This document shows, piece by piece, positions 1 to 9,453 of a stretch of DNA of 64,000 bases. Where the stretch lies: assembly GCF_004005375.1 (NCBI RefSeq), contig NZ_RZUF01000004.1, positions 124,566 through 188,565 on the forward strand, given 5' to 3'. A program made the position numbers and the translations under genes. The number at the start of each line of letters is the position of its first letter. Position 1 is the first letter of the stretch. Under the pieces are notes generated by a model, which was not told where the DNA came from, searched no databases, and saw nothing but the letters and a program-made list of their open reading frames with translations. The stretch comes from Rheinheimera sediminis (lineage in GTDB: Bacteria; Pseudomonadota; Gammaproteobacteria; Enterobacterales; Alteromonadaceae).

Positions 1-683
1 TGTAATTCAATAGTCAGATAAGAGATACAGCGTCTGGCGTCCACAGTGTAAGGCGCGACTATGGCTTGAGTAGGACAAATAGTAATACAGGCGACACAAG
101 CACCACAGTCACCGGTATGAACAGCATCAACAGGCAGGGGAATATCAACCAACAACTCGCCAAGGAAAAACCAGGAGCCCGCATCCTGGTTGAGTACCAG
201 GCTATGTTTTCCTTGCCAGCCTAAACCAGCCTTAATCGCAAGCGGCCGCTCCAGAATAGGAGCTGAATCAACAAAAGGCCGAAAACCTAAAGCCCCTAAC
301 TCTTTTTCAATTCGTTCACCCAGTTGTTTTAAGCGGTTGCGAATGAGCTTATGGTAATCCCGGCCCAAGGCATAACGGCTGATATAGGCCATCGACGGAT
401 CGGCCAGATTAGCTGCAAATTGCGCATGTTCTGGCAGGTAATCCATTCGGGCGCTGATGACCCGGATAGTTCCGGGATGTAATTCGGCAGGGCGCGCTCT
501 TTTCATGCCATGAGCGGCCATATATTCCATTTCACCATGAAAACCATCATCCAGCCATTGCTGCAATTTAGCCTCTTCCGATGCTAAATCTGTATCTGTA
601 ATACCTATCTGCTGAAAGCCAAGTTGTTGGCCCCAGACTTTTATTTGCTCTGCAAGATGCAGCCAATTGATGGTGCTGGTCAT
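1..683 (-). CDS. queG: Epoxyqueuosine reductase QueG (3' end outside window)
   Basis: QueG is the cobalamin- and iron-sulfur-dependent enzyme that reduces epoxyqueuosine to queuosine in the wobble position of tRNAs reading NAY codons. Only the N-terminal 227 codons are in the window; the gene runs off the left edge. Reading the minus strand from the ATG at 683 gives MTSTINWLHLAEQIKVWG, followed by the family region SRYALGRDYHKLIRNRLK, the segment PILERPLAIKAGLGW, and near the edge a ferredoxin-type cysteine cluster (GDCGACVACITICPTQAI). Upstream, GGATC lies a few bases before the ATG as a modest ribosome binding site. In E. coli queG is divergent from nnr-tsaE; here it is divergent from tsaE directly. 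Certain as to family. Confidence 0.93.
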   Translation of the reverse strand, partial: MTSTINWLHLAEQIKVWGQQLGFQQIGITDTDLASEEAKLQQWLDDGFHGEMEYMAAHGMKRARPAELHPGTIRVISARMDYLPEHAQFAANLADPSMAYISRYALGRDYHKLIRNRLKQLGERIEKELGALGFRPFVDSAPILERPLAIKAGLGWQGKHSLVLNQDAGSWFFLGELLVDIPLPVDAVHTGDCGACVACITICPTQAIVAPYTVDARRCISYLTIEL

Positions 684-780
684 AGTAAGATCCGCTGATT
701 TTCGCCACGCATTTTAGCATAAAAGCCGATCTGATTTTTGCTTTGACCTTTAAGCCGCCCCAAAGTCATTACAGTTGCAG

Positions 781-872
781 CGAGAACTTGCAGGTCATGT
801 CAGCCGCCATGTGCTTCAAGCTACTGAAGCGAGGGTATGTAGCCAACAACGCAACAGCTTCAAGTAGAAAGG
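781..872. repeat. Degenerate copy of the intergenic repeat, in the queG-tsaE gap
   Basis: The 314-bp gap between queG and tsaE holds no convincing gene. Around 841-872 the text GCCAACAACGCAACAGCTTCAAGTA resembles, with several mismatches, the element end found intact at 32749-32778. The stretch 781-797 (CGAGAACTTGCAGGTC) resembles the bases that precede that end in the intact copy. Between them lies a small hairpin, GCTTCA/TGAAGC. I read this as a decayed repeat copy. A 72-codon frame at 743-961 overlaps it and looks accidental. Confidence 0.4.
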
Positions 873-997
873 AGAGAGAAAGAAACTGGCTGCTTTGCGC
901 TGTTTTTGTTAGCATAGCGGCCAATTCATCTGCTGTACTTGAACAGCACGTGCGCTTATAAAATAGTTATGACTGAGATGACTCAGCTTAGGTACAG

Positions 998-1483
998 ATG
1001 ACAGCTAAAAGCTACATTTTTCATTTAGCGGATGAAGCCGCTACTTTGGCATTGGCCGCCTTGTTTTCACCTTATTTACGGCAAGGTGCTGTGCTCTATT
1101 TGCAAGGTGATTTAGGTGCGGGAAAAACCACCTTCAGCCGTGGTCTGTTGCAGGCTATGGGGCATCAGGGCAATGTAAAAAGCCCAACTTACACTTTGGT
1201 TGAGCCTTACAGTATTTGCGACCAGCAGGTGTTTCATTTTGATTTATACCGCTTGCGCGATCCGGAAGAGCTGGAGTTTATGGGCATTCGGGATTATTTC
1301 TCCAAAGGCAACTTGTGTTTGATTGAATGGCCAGAACGTGGCTATGGCTTGCTGGCTGAAGCAGATTTAGAACTGCAATTACAGATTGAGCAAAATCAAC
1401 GTCAACTTCGAGTGACAGCCAATCAGTCACAAGCTGTGGTATGGATGGACGCTATCGATCTTCAATGGAATCAGGCTCAATGA
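998..1483 (+). CDS. tsaE: tRNA threonylcarbamoyladenosine biosynthesis ATPase TsaE
   Basis: TsaE (YjeE) is the small P-loop ATPase that works with TsaB and TsaD to form threonylcarbamoyladenosine at position 37 of ANN-decoding tRNAs. The 161 residues match the usual length. Visible motifs are the Walker A loop GDLGAGKTT (residues 37-45), the switch-like SPTYTLVE (62-69), HFDLYRL (80-86) and the family motif IEWPER (109-114). The gene overlaps amiB by 4 bases (ATGA), so the two are translationally coupled at the head of the tsaE-amiB-mutL-miaA-hfq string. The ribosome binding site is weak. The usual upstream partner nnr is missing. Confidence 0.95.
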   Translation: MTAKSYIFHLADEAATLALAALFSPYLRQGAVLYLQGDLGAGKTTFSRGLLQAMGHQGNVKSPTYTLVEPYSICDQQVFHFDLYRLRDPEELEFMGIRDYFSKGNLCLIEWPERGYGLLAEADLELQLQIEQNQRQLRVTANQSQAVVWMDAIDLQWNQAQ

Positions 1484-2928
1484 GTCTGATAGTGCGGGTG
1501 TTTAGCCTGATGCTCTTGCTGCTCTGCAGCCACAGCTGGGCGGTGAACAGTGTCAAAGGCGTACGGATTTGGCATGCACCTGATAACACCCGACTGGTGC
1601 TGGATTTAGCGAATGCACCTTCACATAAAGTAAAACGCTTAAGTAATCCAAGCCGGTTGGAAATCGAACTGGCCGGCGTAAACAGCTTAAATATCGGCGC
1701 TGTCACTGGTGACTCTCCCTTAGTTAAACGTGTGTATGCCAGCCGCGCTCCAAGTGCTGCCACAGCCATAGTGATTGAACTGTCTTTCCCTGTCAGCGAT
1801 AGCATTTTCTCTTTGCCACCTTCACCTCCATATGGCCACCGTTTAGTGGTTGATTTAAAAGCTCAGGGTGCTGCCTCGTCAGGCCATCAGGGCGCGCCAG
1901 TGACTTCAGTCACACCATCCACCCCTGCACCTGCTGTGTCTCAATCTGTTCCGTCAGCGTCACCAGGAGCAACAAATAGCAGAGCCACTGGCCGCGATAT
2001 TATTATTGCTATTGATGCCGGTCATGGTGGTCAGGACCCTGGTGCTGTGGGGCCAAAAGGTACACACGAAAAAATCATTACTCAGTCTGTATCGCGGCAG
2101 TTAGCCGCCATGATCAATCAACAGCCAGGTTTAAAAGCTGTATTAACCCGTACCGGTGATTATTACATTCATCCGAACAAAAGACCTGAGATAGCAAGGC
2201 AAAAACAAGCCGATTTACTCATCTCCATTCATGCAGATGCAGTGCAAAACCGCAAAGCTCATGGTGCTTCGGTGTGGGTGTTGTCAATGCGTCGGGCTAC
2301 TACTGAAGTGGGGCGGATGCTGGAGCAAACCGAACAACATTCTGAGTTGTTAGGAGGTGTCGCTGAAATTATCAAAGACTCTGCCAACGAGCGTTATCTG
2401 GCCCAAACCGTATTAGATTTATCGATGAATCATTCTATGGTCACAGGTTTTGAAGTGGCCAAAGAAGTACTACGTGAAATGTCGACCGTGGCGCATTTGC
2501 ATAAAAAAGAGCCCCAGGCGGCCAGTCTTGCAGTTTTAAAAGCGCCTGATATTCCATCTATTCTGGTAGAAACCGGTTTTATCTCTAACTACAATGAAGA
2601 GCGTTTACTGAAAGACCCAAATCATCAGCATAAGCTGGCGCTGGCGATTTTCAGGGCTATTAAAGGTTATTTTGAGAAATCACCACCTGCAGATTCATTA
2701 TTTGCCGCACATAAAAATAATGGTCGTTCTGTGCCTACTGTGATGCCCACTTCACAGAATAGATCAGCGACTGTGGCTAGCAATGGTCACCGCACTCATA
2801 AAGTAAAACGTGGTGAGTCTTTGTCCAGAGTGGCAAAACAGTATGGCGTCAGCATGGCCGAACTGCGTCGGCACAATAATCTGAAAAGTGACAATATTCT
2901 GATTGGTCAGGTGCTAAGGATCCCCTGA
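1480..2928 (+). CDS. amiB: N-acetylmuramoyl-L-alanine amidase AmiB with LysM domain
   Basis: This periplasmic zinc amidase cleaves the bond between MurNAc and the stem peptide and separates daughter cells. I chose the ATG at 1480, overlapping the tsaE stop, because it opens directly on a signal peptide ([21 protein letters not shown]). The upstream ATG at 1441 would put a charged 13-residue stretch in front. The order is signal peptide, AMIN domain (about 25-125), Ser/Pro/Ala-rich linker, Amidase_3 domain with zinc or catalytic residues His182 (DAGHGG), Glu197 (THEK), His251 (SIHADA) and Glu364 (LVETGF), then a C-terminal LysM domain (about 440-482, [19 protein letters not shown]). A single LysM at the C terminus is common in marine Gammaproteobacteria. 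The stop overlaps the mutL start by one base. Confidence 0.95.
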   Translation: MSLIVRVFSLMLLLLCSHSWAVNSVKGVRIWHAPDNTRLVLDLANAPSHKVKRLSNPSRLEIELAGVNSLNIGAVTGDSPLVKRVYASRAPSAATAIVIELSFPVSDSIFSLPPSPPYGHRLVVDLKAQGAASSGHQGAPVTSVTPSTPAPAVSQSVPSASPGATNSRATGRDIIIAIDAGHGGQDPGAVGPKGTHEKIITQSVSRQLAAMINQQPGLKAVLTRTGDYYIHPNKRPEIARQKQADLLISIHADAVQNRKAHGASVWVLSMRRATTEVGRMLEQTEQHSELLGGVAEIIKDSANERYLAQTVLDLSMNHSMVTGFEVAKEVLREMSTVAHLHKKEPQAASLAVLKAPDIPSILVETGFISNYNEERLLKDPNHQHKLALAIFRAIKGYFEKSPPADSLFAAHKNNGRSVPTVMPTSQNRSATVASNGHRTHKVKRGESLSRVAKQYGVSMAELRRHNNLKSDNILIGQVLRIP

Positions 2929-4661
2929 TGCCTATCCAGATTTTACCTCCTCAACTGGCAAACCAAATCGCTGCAGGCGAAGTGGTAGAGCGGCCGGCTT
3001 CTGTTGTCAAAGAACTGGTCGAAAACAGCCTGGATGCTGGTGCCGATCAGATTCTGATTGAAATAGAGCGGGGTGGCAGTAAAAAAATCCTTATTCGTGA
3101 CAATGGTTCAGGTATAGCTGAAGCAGAATTAGGCTTGGCTTTGAGCCGGCATGCCACCAGTAAAATTAGTTGTTTGGATGATTTGGAGCAAATTGTCAGC
3201 CTTGGATTCAGGGGCGAAGCTCTAGCCTCTATTAGTTCTGTCTCCCGCCTGACTTTAACTTCCAAGCCCGCAACTCAGGATAAAGCCTGGCAAGCCTATG
3301 CCGAAGGCCGTGATATGCAGGTGCAAATTAAACCAGCAGCTCATCCGGATGGCAGCAGTATTGAAGTACTGGATCTATTTTTTAATACTCCGGCGCGGCG
3401 TAAGTTTTTACGCAGCGATAAAACCGAGTTCGCCCATATTGATGAATTAGTTAAGCGCTTAGCCTTGAGCCGTTTTGACGTCAGCTGGACTTTAATTCAT
3501 AACGGCCAGACAGTGCGGCAGTTGAAAAAAGCCGACAGTCGTGAAGCTCAGCAAAAACGAGTTGCCGCTTTGTGTGGTAAGAACTTTCTTGAGCAGGCCG
3601 CTTTTGTTGAAGTGGCATACGATGACTTAAAGCTTTGGGGCTGGGTATTGCAACCTTCAGCCTGTAAAGAGCAATTGCAATGTCAGTACAGCTATGTAAA
3701 CGGCCGTATGATGAAGGATAAATTGCTCAATCATGCGATACGTCAGGCCTATGGCTCAATGCTAAGCGCTGAGCAGCAACCGGCTTTTGTGCTCTATCTG
3801 GACATCAATCCACGTCAGGTGGATGTCAATGTGCATCCTGCCAAACATGAAGTACGTTTTCATCAGGCCCGTTTAGTACACGACTTTGTTGCATCGGCTT
3901 TAACCAATGCTTTGCTGCAGTTAGAACCACAACAATGCAGTGTGCAGCTGACAGCTCCGTTGAAATCTGCGGCCTTTGTTATGCCGGAATTGCCTGCGCA
4001 GAGACAAGTGCAGCCATCAGCTCCAACACCTTCTTATGCGGCCCGACCTTCAGCTTATGCAGGTCAACCCTACAGACCAGCTGTGGCGCAACCTGTAGCA
4101 CCAAGCTGGCCAGTTTTTGCTGAAAAAACTCAGCGAATGGAACAATCAGATCCTGTGGTACAACAGGAAGCTCTGATAAGCCAGAATCGTTATCTGCTGT
4201 GCTCTGTTTCAGATCAACTATGGGTCATCGATATAGCTGCCAGCGTTGCCAGATTATGGCTTGAACAAGGTGCAGCTCCTTTGCCTTTGTTAATGCCGGT
4301 GCGGTTAACGTTGCAACAGACAGAACAGCAGTTTTTGCTAAGCAAAGCGGATTTATTAAGCCAGCTGGGTTTTGATTTTTTAATCAATAACCAGACACTG
4401 ATTGTCAGAGCTGTGCCTGCCTGGTTGCGTCAAAGTGCGGTAGCGCAGTGGTTACCTTTGTGGTTGCAAGGCTGGTTGCAACAGCAGGACCATCAACTGC
4501 TAAGCTTGTTACTGCAGCAGCTACTGAGTTCCGCTCTGTTGCCTGCTGAAGTTTTAATCAAAAATTTCCCACTGTTAAGCCAACAGGGGCCACATTGGCA
4601 CGCCGTGCCGCTGGATTTAACAGCTTCTATTCAGGTATTACGGGACTCAGATGGATCCTAA
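2928..4661 (+). CDS. mutL: DNA mismatch repair protein MutL
   Basis: MutL couples mismatch recognition by MutS to strand incision and unwinding. The GHKL ATPase motifs are clear: ENSLDAGA (around residues 32-39), DNGSGI (58-63) and GFRGEAL (93-99). A Pro/Ala/Gln-rich linker (about 335-410) joins the N-terminal ATPase to the C-terminal dimerisation domain. The C-terminal domain begins [18 protein letters not shown] where endonuclease-type MutL proteins carry DQHA(X)2E(X)4E. The metal motif is absent, which fits a MutH-dependent system as in enteric relatives. At 577 residues it is slightly shorter than E. coli MutL (615), mostly in the linker. It overlaps miaA by 11 bases. Confidence 0.96.
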   Translation: MPIQILPPQLANQIAAGEVVERPASVVKELVENSLDAGADQILIEIERGGSKKILIRDNGSGIAEAELGLALSRHATSKISCLDDLEQIVSLGFRGEALASISSVSRLTLTSKPATQDKAWQAYAEGRDMQVQIKPAAHPDGSSIEVLDLFFNTPARRKFLRSDKTEFAHIDELVKRLALSRFDVSWTLIHNGQTVRQLKKADSREAQQKRVAALCGKNFLEQAAFVEVAYDDLKLWGWVLQPSACKEQLQCQYSYVNGRMMKDKLLNHAIRQAYGSMLSAEQQPAFVLYLDINPRQVDVNVHPAKHEVRFHQARLVHDFVASALTNALLQLEPQQCSVQLTAPLKSAAFVMPELPAQRQVQPSAPTPSYAARPSAYAGQPYRPAVAQPVAPSWPVFAEKTQRMEQSDPVVQQEALISQNRYLLCSVSDQLWVIDIAASVARLWLEQGAAPLPLLMPVRLTLQQTEQQFLLSKADLLSQLGFDFLINNQTLIVRAVPAWLRQSAVAQWLPLWLQGWLQQQDHQLLSLLLQQLLSSALLPAEVLIKNFPLLSQQGPHWHAVPLDLTASIQVLRDSDGS

Positions 4662-5571
4662 AGTTATTTTCTTAATGGGACCTACTGCCAGCGGTAAAAC
4701 TGCACTGGCTATTGATCTGTTCAACAGCATTCCGTCTGAGCTGATTAGTGTCGACAGCGCCTTAATCTATAAAGGCATGGATATAGGCACTGCTAAGCCT
4801 ACAGCTGCAGAATTGCTGGATGCACCCCATCACTTAATTGATATTCTTGACCCTGCTTCCGCGTATTCGGCTGCAGATTTTCGCACTGATGCATTACGAC
4901 TTATTGCTGATATTCACAGCAGGGGCAAAACTGCTATTCTGGTCGGTGGCACCATGTTGTATTTCCGTACTTTGCTTCAAGGCATATCGCCGCTGCCGGA
5001 AGCCGATCCGCAAATCCGACAGCAGATAGAAGCTGAAGCTGCAGAGCATGGCTGGGGATATTTGCATCAGCAACTGGCAGTGTTTGATCCAGTATCGGCG
5101 GCTCGTATTCACCCGAATGATCCACAACGAGTGAACAGAGCAGTGGAGGTGTACCGGCTGACAGGCAAAAGTTTAACTGAGCTGACAGAGCAAAAAGGCG
5201 AGCCTTTTCCCTATGCTGTGCAACAATTTGCTATCAATCCAACAGATCGATCTGAACTTCACCATCGTATTGCTGTCAGATTCCGGCAAATGTTAGATTC
5301 TGGCTTTGCCGATGAAGTGAAAATTTTAATGCAACGACCTGATCTGCATTTAGATTTACCGTCGATGCGTTGCGTAGGCTATCGCCAGATGTGGTTGCAC
5401 CTGCAAGGGCAATTGTCTGAACAGGAAATGTTCGAACAGGGTATAGCTGCTACCCGTCAGTTGGCGAAACGGCAGCTGACCTGGTTACGTAGCTGGCCCG
5501 GGTTAAATTGGTTAAAAACTGAAGACAAACCGAGCGAAAACTTGCAAGCCGTTTTAACTTCGCTAAGCTAG
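4651..5571 (+). CDS. miaA: tRNA dimethylallyltransferase MiaA
   Basis: MiaA transfers the isopentenyl group from dimethylallyl diphosphate to A37 of tRNAs that read codons starting with U. The P-loop GPTASGKT is at residues 10-17, followed by the family motif [18 protein letters not shown] (33-50) and the C-terminal [10 protein letters not shown] segment. Length (306) is normal. The ATG at 4651 lies inside mutL, in the same arrangement as in E. coli. Downstream the hfq promoter region follows, so miaA may also be transcribed into hfq. Confidence 0.96.
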   Translation: MDPKVIFLMGPTASGKTALAIDLFNSIPSELISVDSALIYKGMDIGTAKPTAAELLDAPHHLIDILDPASAYSAADFRTDALRLIADIHSRGKTAILVGGTMLYFRTLLQGISPLPEADPQIRQQIEAEAAEHGWGYLHQQLAVFDPVSAARIHPNDPQRVNRAVEVYRLTGKSLTELTEQKGEPFPYAVQQFAINPTDRSELHHRIAVRFRQMLDSGFADEVKILMQRPDLHLDLPSMRCVGYRQMWLHLQGQLSEQEMFEQGIAATRQLAKRQLTWLRSWPGLNWLKTEDKPSENLQAVLTSLS

Positions 5572-5592
5572 TTGAAGATAATTGAAAAAAAG

Positions 5593-5623
5593 TTGTTATT
5601 TAACGACTTGAAAACAATATAAT
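5593..5623 (+). promoter_or_regulatory. Candidate promoter of hfq
   Basis: A perfect TATAAT (5618-5623) is preceded at a rather long 19-base spacing by TTGTTA (5593-5598). The transcript would start about 40 bases before the hfq ATG. The box is good but the spacing is not ideal, so this is a moderate inference. Confidence 0.4.
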
Positions 5624-5667
5624 AATCCATACATAGAGAAACATAATTAGAAATAAGGAAAGCGAAA

Positions 5668-5925
5668 ATGGCAAAGGGCCAATCGTTACAAGACCCGTTT
5701 TTAAATACATTAAGACGCGAGCGCATACCAGTGTCCATTTATTTGGTTAATGGTATTAAACTGCAGGGACAAATCGAGTCTTTTGATCAATTTGTGATCC
5801 TTCTGAAAAACACAGTCAGCCAAATGGTGTATAAACATGCCATTTCTACTGTAGTCCCAGCTCGAGCTGTCAATACTATGGCTAGCCATGGTACTGGTAC
5901 AGGCGAGATGGACGAGATGGAATAA
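5668..5925 (+). CDS. hfq: RNA chaperone Hfq
   Basis: Hfq is the hexameric Sm-like protein that pairs small RNAs with target mRNAs. The N terminus [19 protein letters not shown] is nearly invariant in the family. The Sm1 motif runs over residues 18-55 and the Sm2 motif [10 protein letters not shown] over 55-64. The C-terminal tail is short and ends in an acidic GEMDEME, giving 85 residues, shorter than the 102 of E. coli. A strong ribosome binding site (AAGGAAAGCG) precedes the ATG. hflX follows 16 bases after the stop. Confidence 0.98.
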   Translation: MAKGQSLQDPFLNTLRRERIPVSIYLVNGIKLQGQIESFDQFVILLKNTVSQMVYKHAISTVVPARAVNTMASHGTGTGEMDEME

Positions 5926-5941
5926 CCAGGAATACTAAAGC

Positions 5942-7228
5942 TTGTTTGACAGCGATGTGGTGCCCGAGCAAGCAATCCTTGTGCATATCTATCTTTCACA
6001 AGACAGTGCCAGTGAAGATTTGCAGGAACTGGAAATGCTTGTTTCGTCGGCTGGAGTGCAATCACGTGCTGTGATGACTGCCAACCGTAGTACGATTGAC
6101 GCCAAATTTTTTCTTGGTAGTGGCAAAGCGGCAGAACTAGCGCAAGCTGTCGCTGAGCTCCAAGTCGATCTGATTATTTTCAATCATTCTTTAACCCCAG
6201 CTCAAACCCGTAACCTGGAACTACTTTGTCAGTGCCGGGTTATTGATCGTACTACCCTGATACTGGATATTTTTGCCCAAAGAGCCCGCAGCTATGAAGG
6301 TAAGCTGCAGGTAGAGTTGGCACAGTTGAAGCATTTATCGTCGCGTTTAGTGCGTGGTTGGGACAATGCTGAGCGGCAAAAGGGTGGCATAGGCATGAGA
6401 GGGCCGGGTGAAACCCGGCTAGAAACTGACAGGCGTTTGCTACGTGATAAGATTACGGCACTTTTATTAAAGTTGGAAAAAGTCAGTAAGCAACGTGAGC
6501 AAGGCCGCAAAGCCCGGCAACGTGCCGAAATTCCTGTGGTGTCCTTAGTGGGCTACACCAACGCTGGCAAATCTACCTTGTTTAATCGTCTGACCAGTGC
6601 CGATGTGTATGCAGCCGATCAGTTGTTTGCAACCTTGGATCCCACCTTAAGGCAAGTAAAATTGCCTGAGTTTGGTTCTATTATTTTTGCAGATACAGTA
6701 GGTTTTATCCGGCATTTGCCTCATGACTTAGTCGCAGCCTTTAAATCTACCTTGCAGGAAAGCCGCGATGCCGACTTGCAGTTGCACGTGATTGATGTAG
6801 CCGACCAGCGTATGGCTGACAATATTAAGCAAGTGCAACTGGTGTTGCGTGAAATTGACGCTGATCAGGTGCCACAGTTATTGGTGTTTAATAAAATTGA
6901 CCAGACTGAGCAGCAGGCCCGTATAGAATACAATGAACAGGCCGAACCCATAGCTGTATATATTTCTGCGAAGCAAGGTGTGGGTATCGAATTATTGCTG
7001 CAGGTGATCCGCGAGCGTTTGGCGGATGACTATATGCAACTGGAATTAAAATTGCCTGCTGATGCAGCGGCCTGGCGGGCGCGTTTACATGAATTATCAG
7101 CGGTTCAGACCGAATCTTTTACCGAGCTGGGTGAAACGCAAGTAAGAATAGCTTTATCAAAAGCAGAGTGGGCTCGGTTACTGAAACAAAGTGACGGACT
7201 GTTACAAAACTATATCGTCAGTCTTTAG
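5942..7228 (+). CDS. hflX: Ribosome-associated GTPase HflX
   Basis: HflX is a TRAFAC-class GTPase that binds 50S subunits and rescues stalled or heat-damaged ribosomes. The start is TTG at 5942, giving MFDSDVVPEQAILVHIY, which aligns with the E. coli N terminus; AGGAATA lies at good spacing in front. Motifs are the glycine-rich linker GGIGMRGPGETRLETDRR (148-165), G1 GYTNAGKST (204-212), G3 DTVGF (251-255) and G4 NKID near residue 317. At 428 residues it is full length. It stands between hfq and hflK as in enteric bacteria. Confidence 0.95.
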   Translation: MFDSDVVPEQAILVHIYLSQDSASEDLQELEMLVSSAGVQSRAVMTANRSTIDAKFFLGSGKAAELAQAVAELQVDLIIFNHSLTPAQTRNLELLCQCRVIDRTTLILDIFAQRARSYEGKLQVELAQLKHLSSRLVRGWDNAERQKGGIGMRGPGETRLETDRRLLRDKITALLLKLEKVSKQREQGRKARQRAEIPVVSLVGYTNAGKSTLFNRLTSADVYAADQLFATLDPTLRQVKLPEFGSIIFADTVGFIRHLPHDLVAAFKSTLQESRDADLQLHVIDVADQRMADNIKQVQLVLREIDADQVPQLLVFNKIDQTEQQARIEYNEQAEPIAVYISAKQGVGIELLLQVIRERLADDYMQLELKLPADAAAWRARLHELSAVQTESFTELGETQVRIALSKAEWARLLKQSDGLLQNYIVSL

Positions 7229-7299
7229 TTTTTTATCGTCAGTACAGAGCTTTTTTTGATACATTAGTTTCAATATCACAATTAGAGATGGAGTGAAGC

Positions 7300-8460
7300 A
7301 TGGCTTGGAACGAGCCGGGCAAGAACGGCAAAGACAACGACCCTTGGAAACAAGGCGGTCGTGATCAGGGCCCGCCCGATTTAGATGAAGTCTTCCGTAA
7401 CTTAAGCAAAAAGTTCGGTGGTATCTTTGGTGGCAATAAAAACACCAGCAATAGTAGCAACAACAGCGGTGCTTCCGCCGCTTTGATATTAATTCTGGTC
7501 GTTGCATTACTGGTTTGGGCTTTTAGTGGTTTTTACACCATTAAAGAATCCGAGCGGGGTCTGATCCTAAGATTTGGTCAGTATCATTCTGAAGTGATGC
7601 CCGGTATTCATTGGAAACCGACGTTTATCGATACAGTGACTCCGGTTGATATCACCAGCGTGCGTTCATTACGTACTGATGGTTTTATGCTGACTCAGGA
7701 TCAAAACCTGGTTCGTGTCACCTTTGAAATCCAGTATCGTGTGTTTGATGCCCGTGCTTACAAGTTCTCTGTAGTCGATGCCGACAGCAGCTTACGTGAA
7801 GCAACAGACGCAGCCTTACGTTATGTAGTGGGTCACTCCATTATGGATGACGTACTAACCAAAGGTCGTGAAGTGATCCGCCAGAATACAAGAACTGAGC
7901 TGGAGCAAATTATTTCACCTTACGCTATGGGGTTACAGTTGGTTGATGTCAACTTCCGTGATGCCCGTCCACCTGAAGAAGTGAAAGAAGCTTTTGATGA
8001 TGCCATAGCGGCTCAGGAAGATGAGCAACGTTATATCCGTGAAGCTGAAGCTTATGCTCGTGAAATCGAACCTCGTGCCCGTGGTCAGGTTAACCGCATG
8101 ATGCAGGAAGCCGAAGCGTATAAGCAGCAGATACTGCTAAAAGCTCAGGGTGAAGTGGCTCGTTTTGAAAAACTGTTACCTGAATACTTGGCTGCTCCAC
8201 AAGTGACCCGTGACCGTATGTATTTAGAGACGATGGAACAGGTTTATCGCAACAGCTCCAAAGTATTGGTTGATGTGAAAAATGGTAATAACATTATGTA
8301 TTTACCTCTGGACAAAATGATTAATAACAGCGGCGATGCTAAAGCTCCTGTGATGAATCCATTAGCGCCAAGCAGCAGAACCAACACCAACGACAGCAGA
8401 ACTCCTGATCTGCGTCCTGAAACAAGCCGTGCTGACAGCACCAGAACTGGCAGAGGTTAA
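7300..8460 (+). CDS. hflK: FtsH protease modulator HflK
   Basis: HflK and HflC form the periplasmic-facing membrane cage around the FtsH protease. The N terminus is a Gly/Asn/Asp-rich cytoplasmic tail (1-57), then one membrane segment (about 59-78), an SPFH/band 7 domain (about 80-260) and a coiled, charged region (EAEAYAREIEPRARGQVNRM). The C terminus is a disordered tail rich in Ser, Thr, Arg and Asn. A GGAG ribosome binding site (ATGGAGTGAAGC) precedes the ATG. The gene is followed immediately by hflC. Confidence 0.95.
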   Translation: MAWNEPGKNGKDNDPWKQGGRDQGPPDLDEVFRNLSKKFGGIFGGNKNTSNSSNNSGASAALILILVVALLVWAFSGFYTIKESERGLILRFGQYHSEVMPGIHWKPTFIDTVTPVDITSVRSLRTDGFMLTQDQNLVRVTFEIQYRVFDARAYKFSVVDADSSLREATDAALRYVVGHSIMDDVLTKGREVIRQNTRTELEQIISPYAMGLQLVDVNFRDARPPEEVKEAFDDAIAAQEDEQRYIREAEAYAREIEPRARGQVNRMMQEAEAYKQQILLKAQGEVARFEKLLPEYLAAPQVTRDRMYLETMEQVYRNSSKVLVDVKNGNNIMYLPLDKMINNSGDAKAPVMNPLAPSSRTNTNDSRTPDLRPETSRADSTRTGRG

Positions 8461-8463
8461 GTG

Positions 8464-9348
8464 ATGAAAAATTTAGTATTAGCCTTAATTGCTATCCTGG
8501 GTATTGTTGTAGTGTCTTCTGTCTTTGTTGTCCCGGAAGGCGAACGCGGTATTGTGATCCGTTTTGGTAAAATTCAGCGTGATGATGCAGAAGCTGTCAG
8601 AGTGTTTGAACCAGGTCTGCATTTTAAAATGCCGCTGATTGAAAACGTTCGTAAGCTCGATGCTCGGATCCAGACCTTGTCTGATCCATCGTCAGATCGT
8701 TTTGTAACGGCTGAGAAAAAAGACTTGTTGGTTGACAGTTATGTGAAGTGGCGTATCTCCGACTTTGGTAAGTATTTCTTATCCACTGGCGGTAATTTGT
8801 CACAAGCTGAAGTGCTGTTAAAGCAATACATCAACAACGGTTTACGGACTGAGTTTGGTAGCCGTACCATTCAGGAAATAGTGTCGGGTGAACGTACTCA
8901 ACTGATGCAACGAGCGATGGAACAGGCTGATGCCGGTGCAAAGGAGTTAGGTATTGATGTGCTTGACGTTCGGGTGAAGAAAATCAATTTACCTGACGAA
9001 ATCAGTAACTCTATTTTCCAGCGTATGCGTGCTGAGCGCACTGCAGTGGCAAAAGAACACCGCAGCCGTGGTATGGAGCAGTCTGAGATTATCAAAGCAG
9101 ATGTGGATGCCCGAGTGACTATTATGGTGGCTGACGCTGAGCGTAACTCCCGTACTGTGCGTGGTGAAGGCGATGCTTCTGCAGCTAAAGTTTATGCAGA
9201 GGTGTACAGCAAAAATGGTGAGTTTTATAGCTTCGTTCGTAGTTTAGAGGCATACAAAAACAGCTTCCAAAACCAAAACGACGTAATGGTAATCCAACCA
9301 GACAATGACTTCTTTAAATACATGAAGTCGGATAAAGTGCAAAACTAA
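8464..9348 (+). CDS. hflC: FtsH protease modulator HflC
   Basis: HflC is the partner of HflK in the FtsH-modulating complex. It has an N-terminal membrane segment (MKNLVLALIAILGIVVVSS) and an SPFH/band 7 domain beginning VFVVPEGERGIVIRFGK. I prefer the ATG at 8464 over the GTG at 8461 because AGAGG (8452-8456) then sits seven bases upstream. At about 294 residues it is somewhat shorter than E. coli HflC (334); the coiled-coil region is still present (DADARVTIMVADAERNSRT). A strong terminator follows 21 bases after the stop and closes this transcription unit. Confidence 0.94.
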   Translation: MKNLVLALIAILGIVVVSSVFVVPEGERGIVIRFGKIQRDDAEAVRVFEPGLHFKMPLIENVRKLDARIQTLSDPSSDRFVTAEKKDLLVDSYVKWRISDFGKYFLSTGGNLSQAEVLLKQYINNGLRTEFGSRTIQEIVSGERTQLMQRAMEQADAGAKELGIDVLDVRVKKINLPDEISNSIFQRMRAERTAVAKEHRSRGMEQSEIIKADVDARVTIMVADAERNSRTVRGEGDASAAKVYAEVYSKNGEFYSFVRSLEAYKNSFQNQNDVMVIQPDNDFFKYMKSDKVQN

Positions 9349-9369
9349 ACTGACAACAGTGTTGTTTTG

Positions 9370-9409
9370 TTTAAATAGAAAAGGCCCTGTTGGGCCTTTT
9401 CTATTTAAA
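9370..9409 (+). terminator. Strong intrinsic terminator after hflC
   Basis: A perfect 18-bp stem (arms 9370-9387 and 9392-9409, loop TGTT) has a GGCCC/GGGCC core flanked by AAAA and TTTT. It is symmetric and could work in both directions. Confidence 0.85.
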
Positions 9410-9453
9410 CTACTTTCGGTTACTCTGCCTGTGTCTTTCGTAAGGATCTTCCT

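Noticed and set aside
743-961. 72-codon plus-strand frame before tsaE
   Set aside because: It overlaps the degenerate repeat, has no good ribosome binding site, and its residues look like random translation.
1452-1805. 117-codon minus-strand frame opposite amiB
   Set aside because: Fully inside the amiB signal and AMIN coding region, with no family resemblance.
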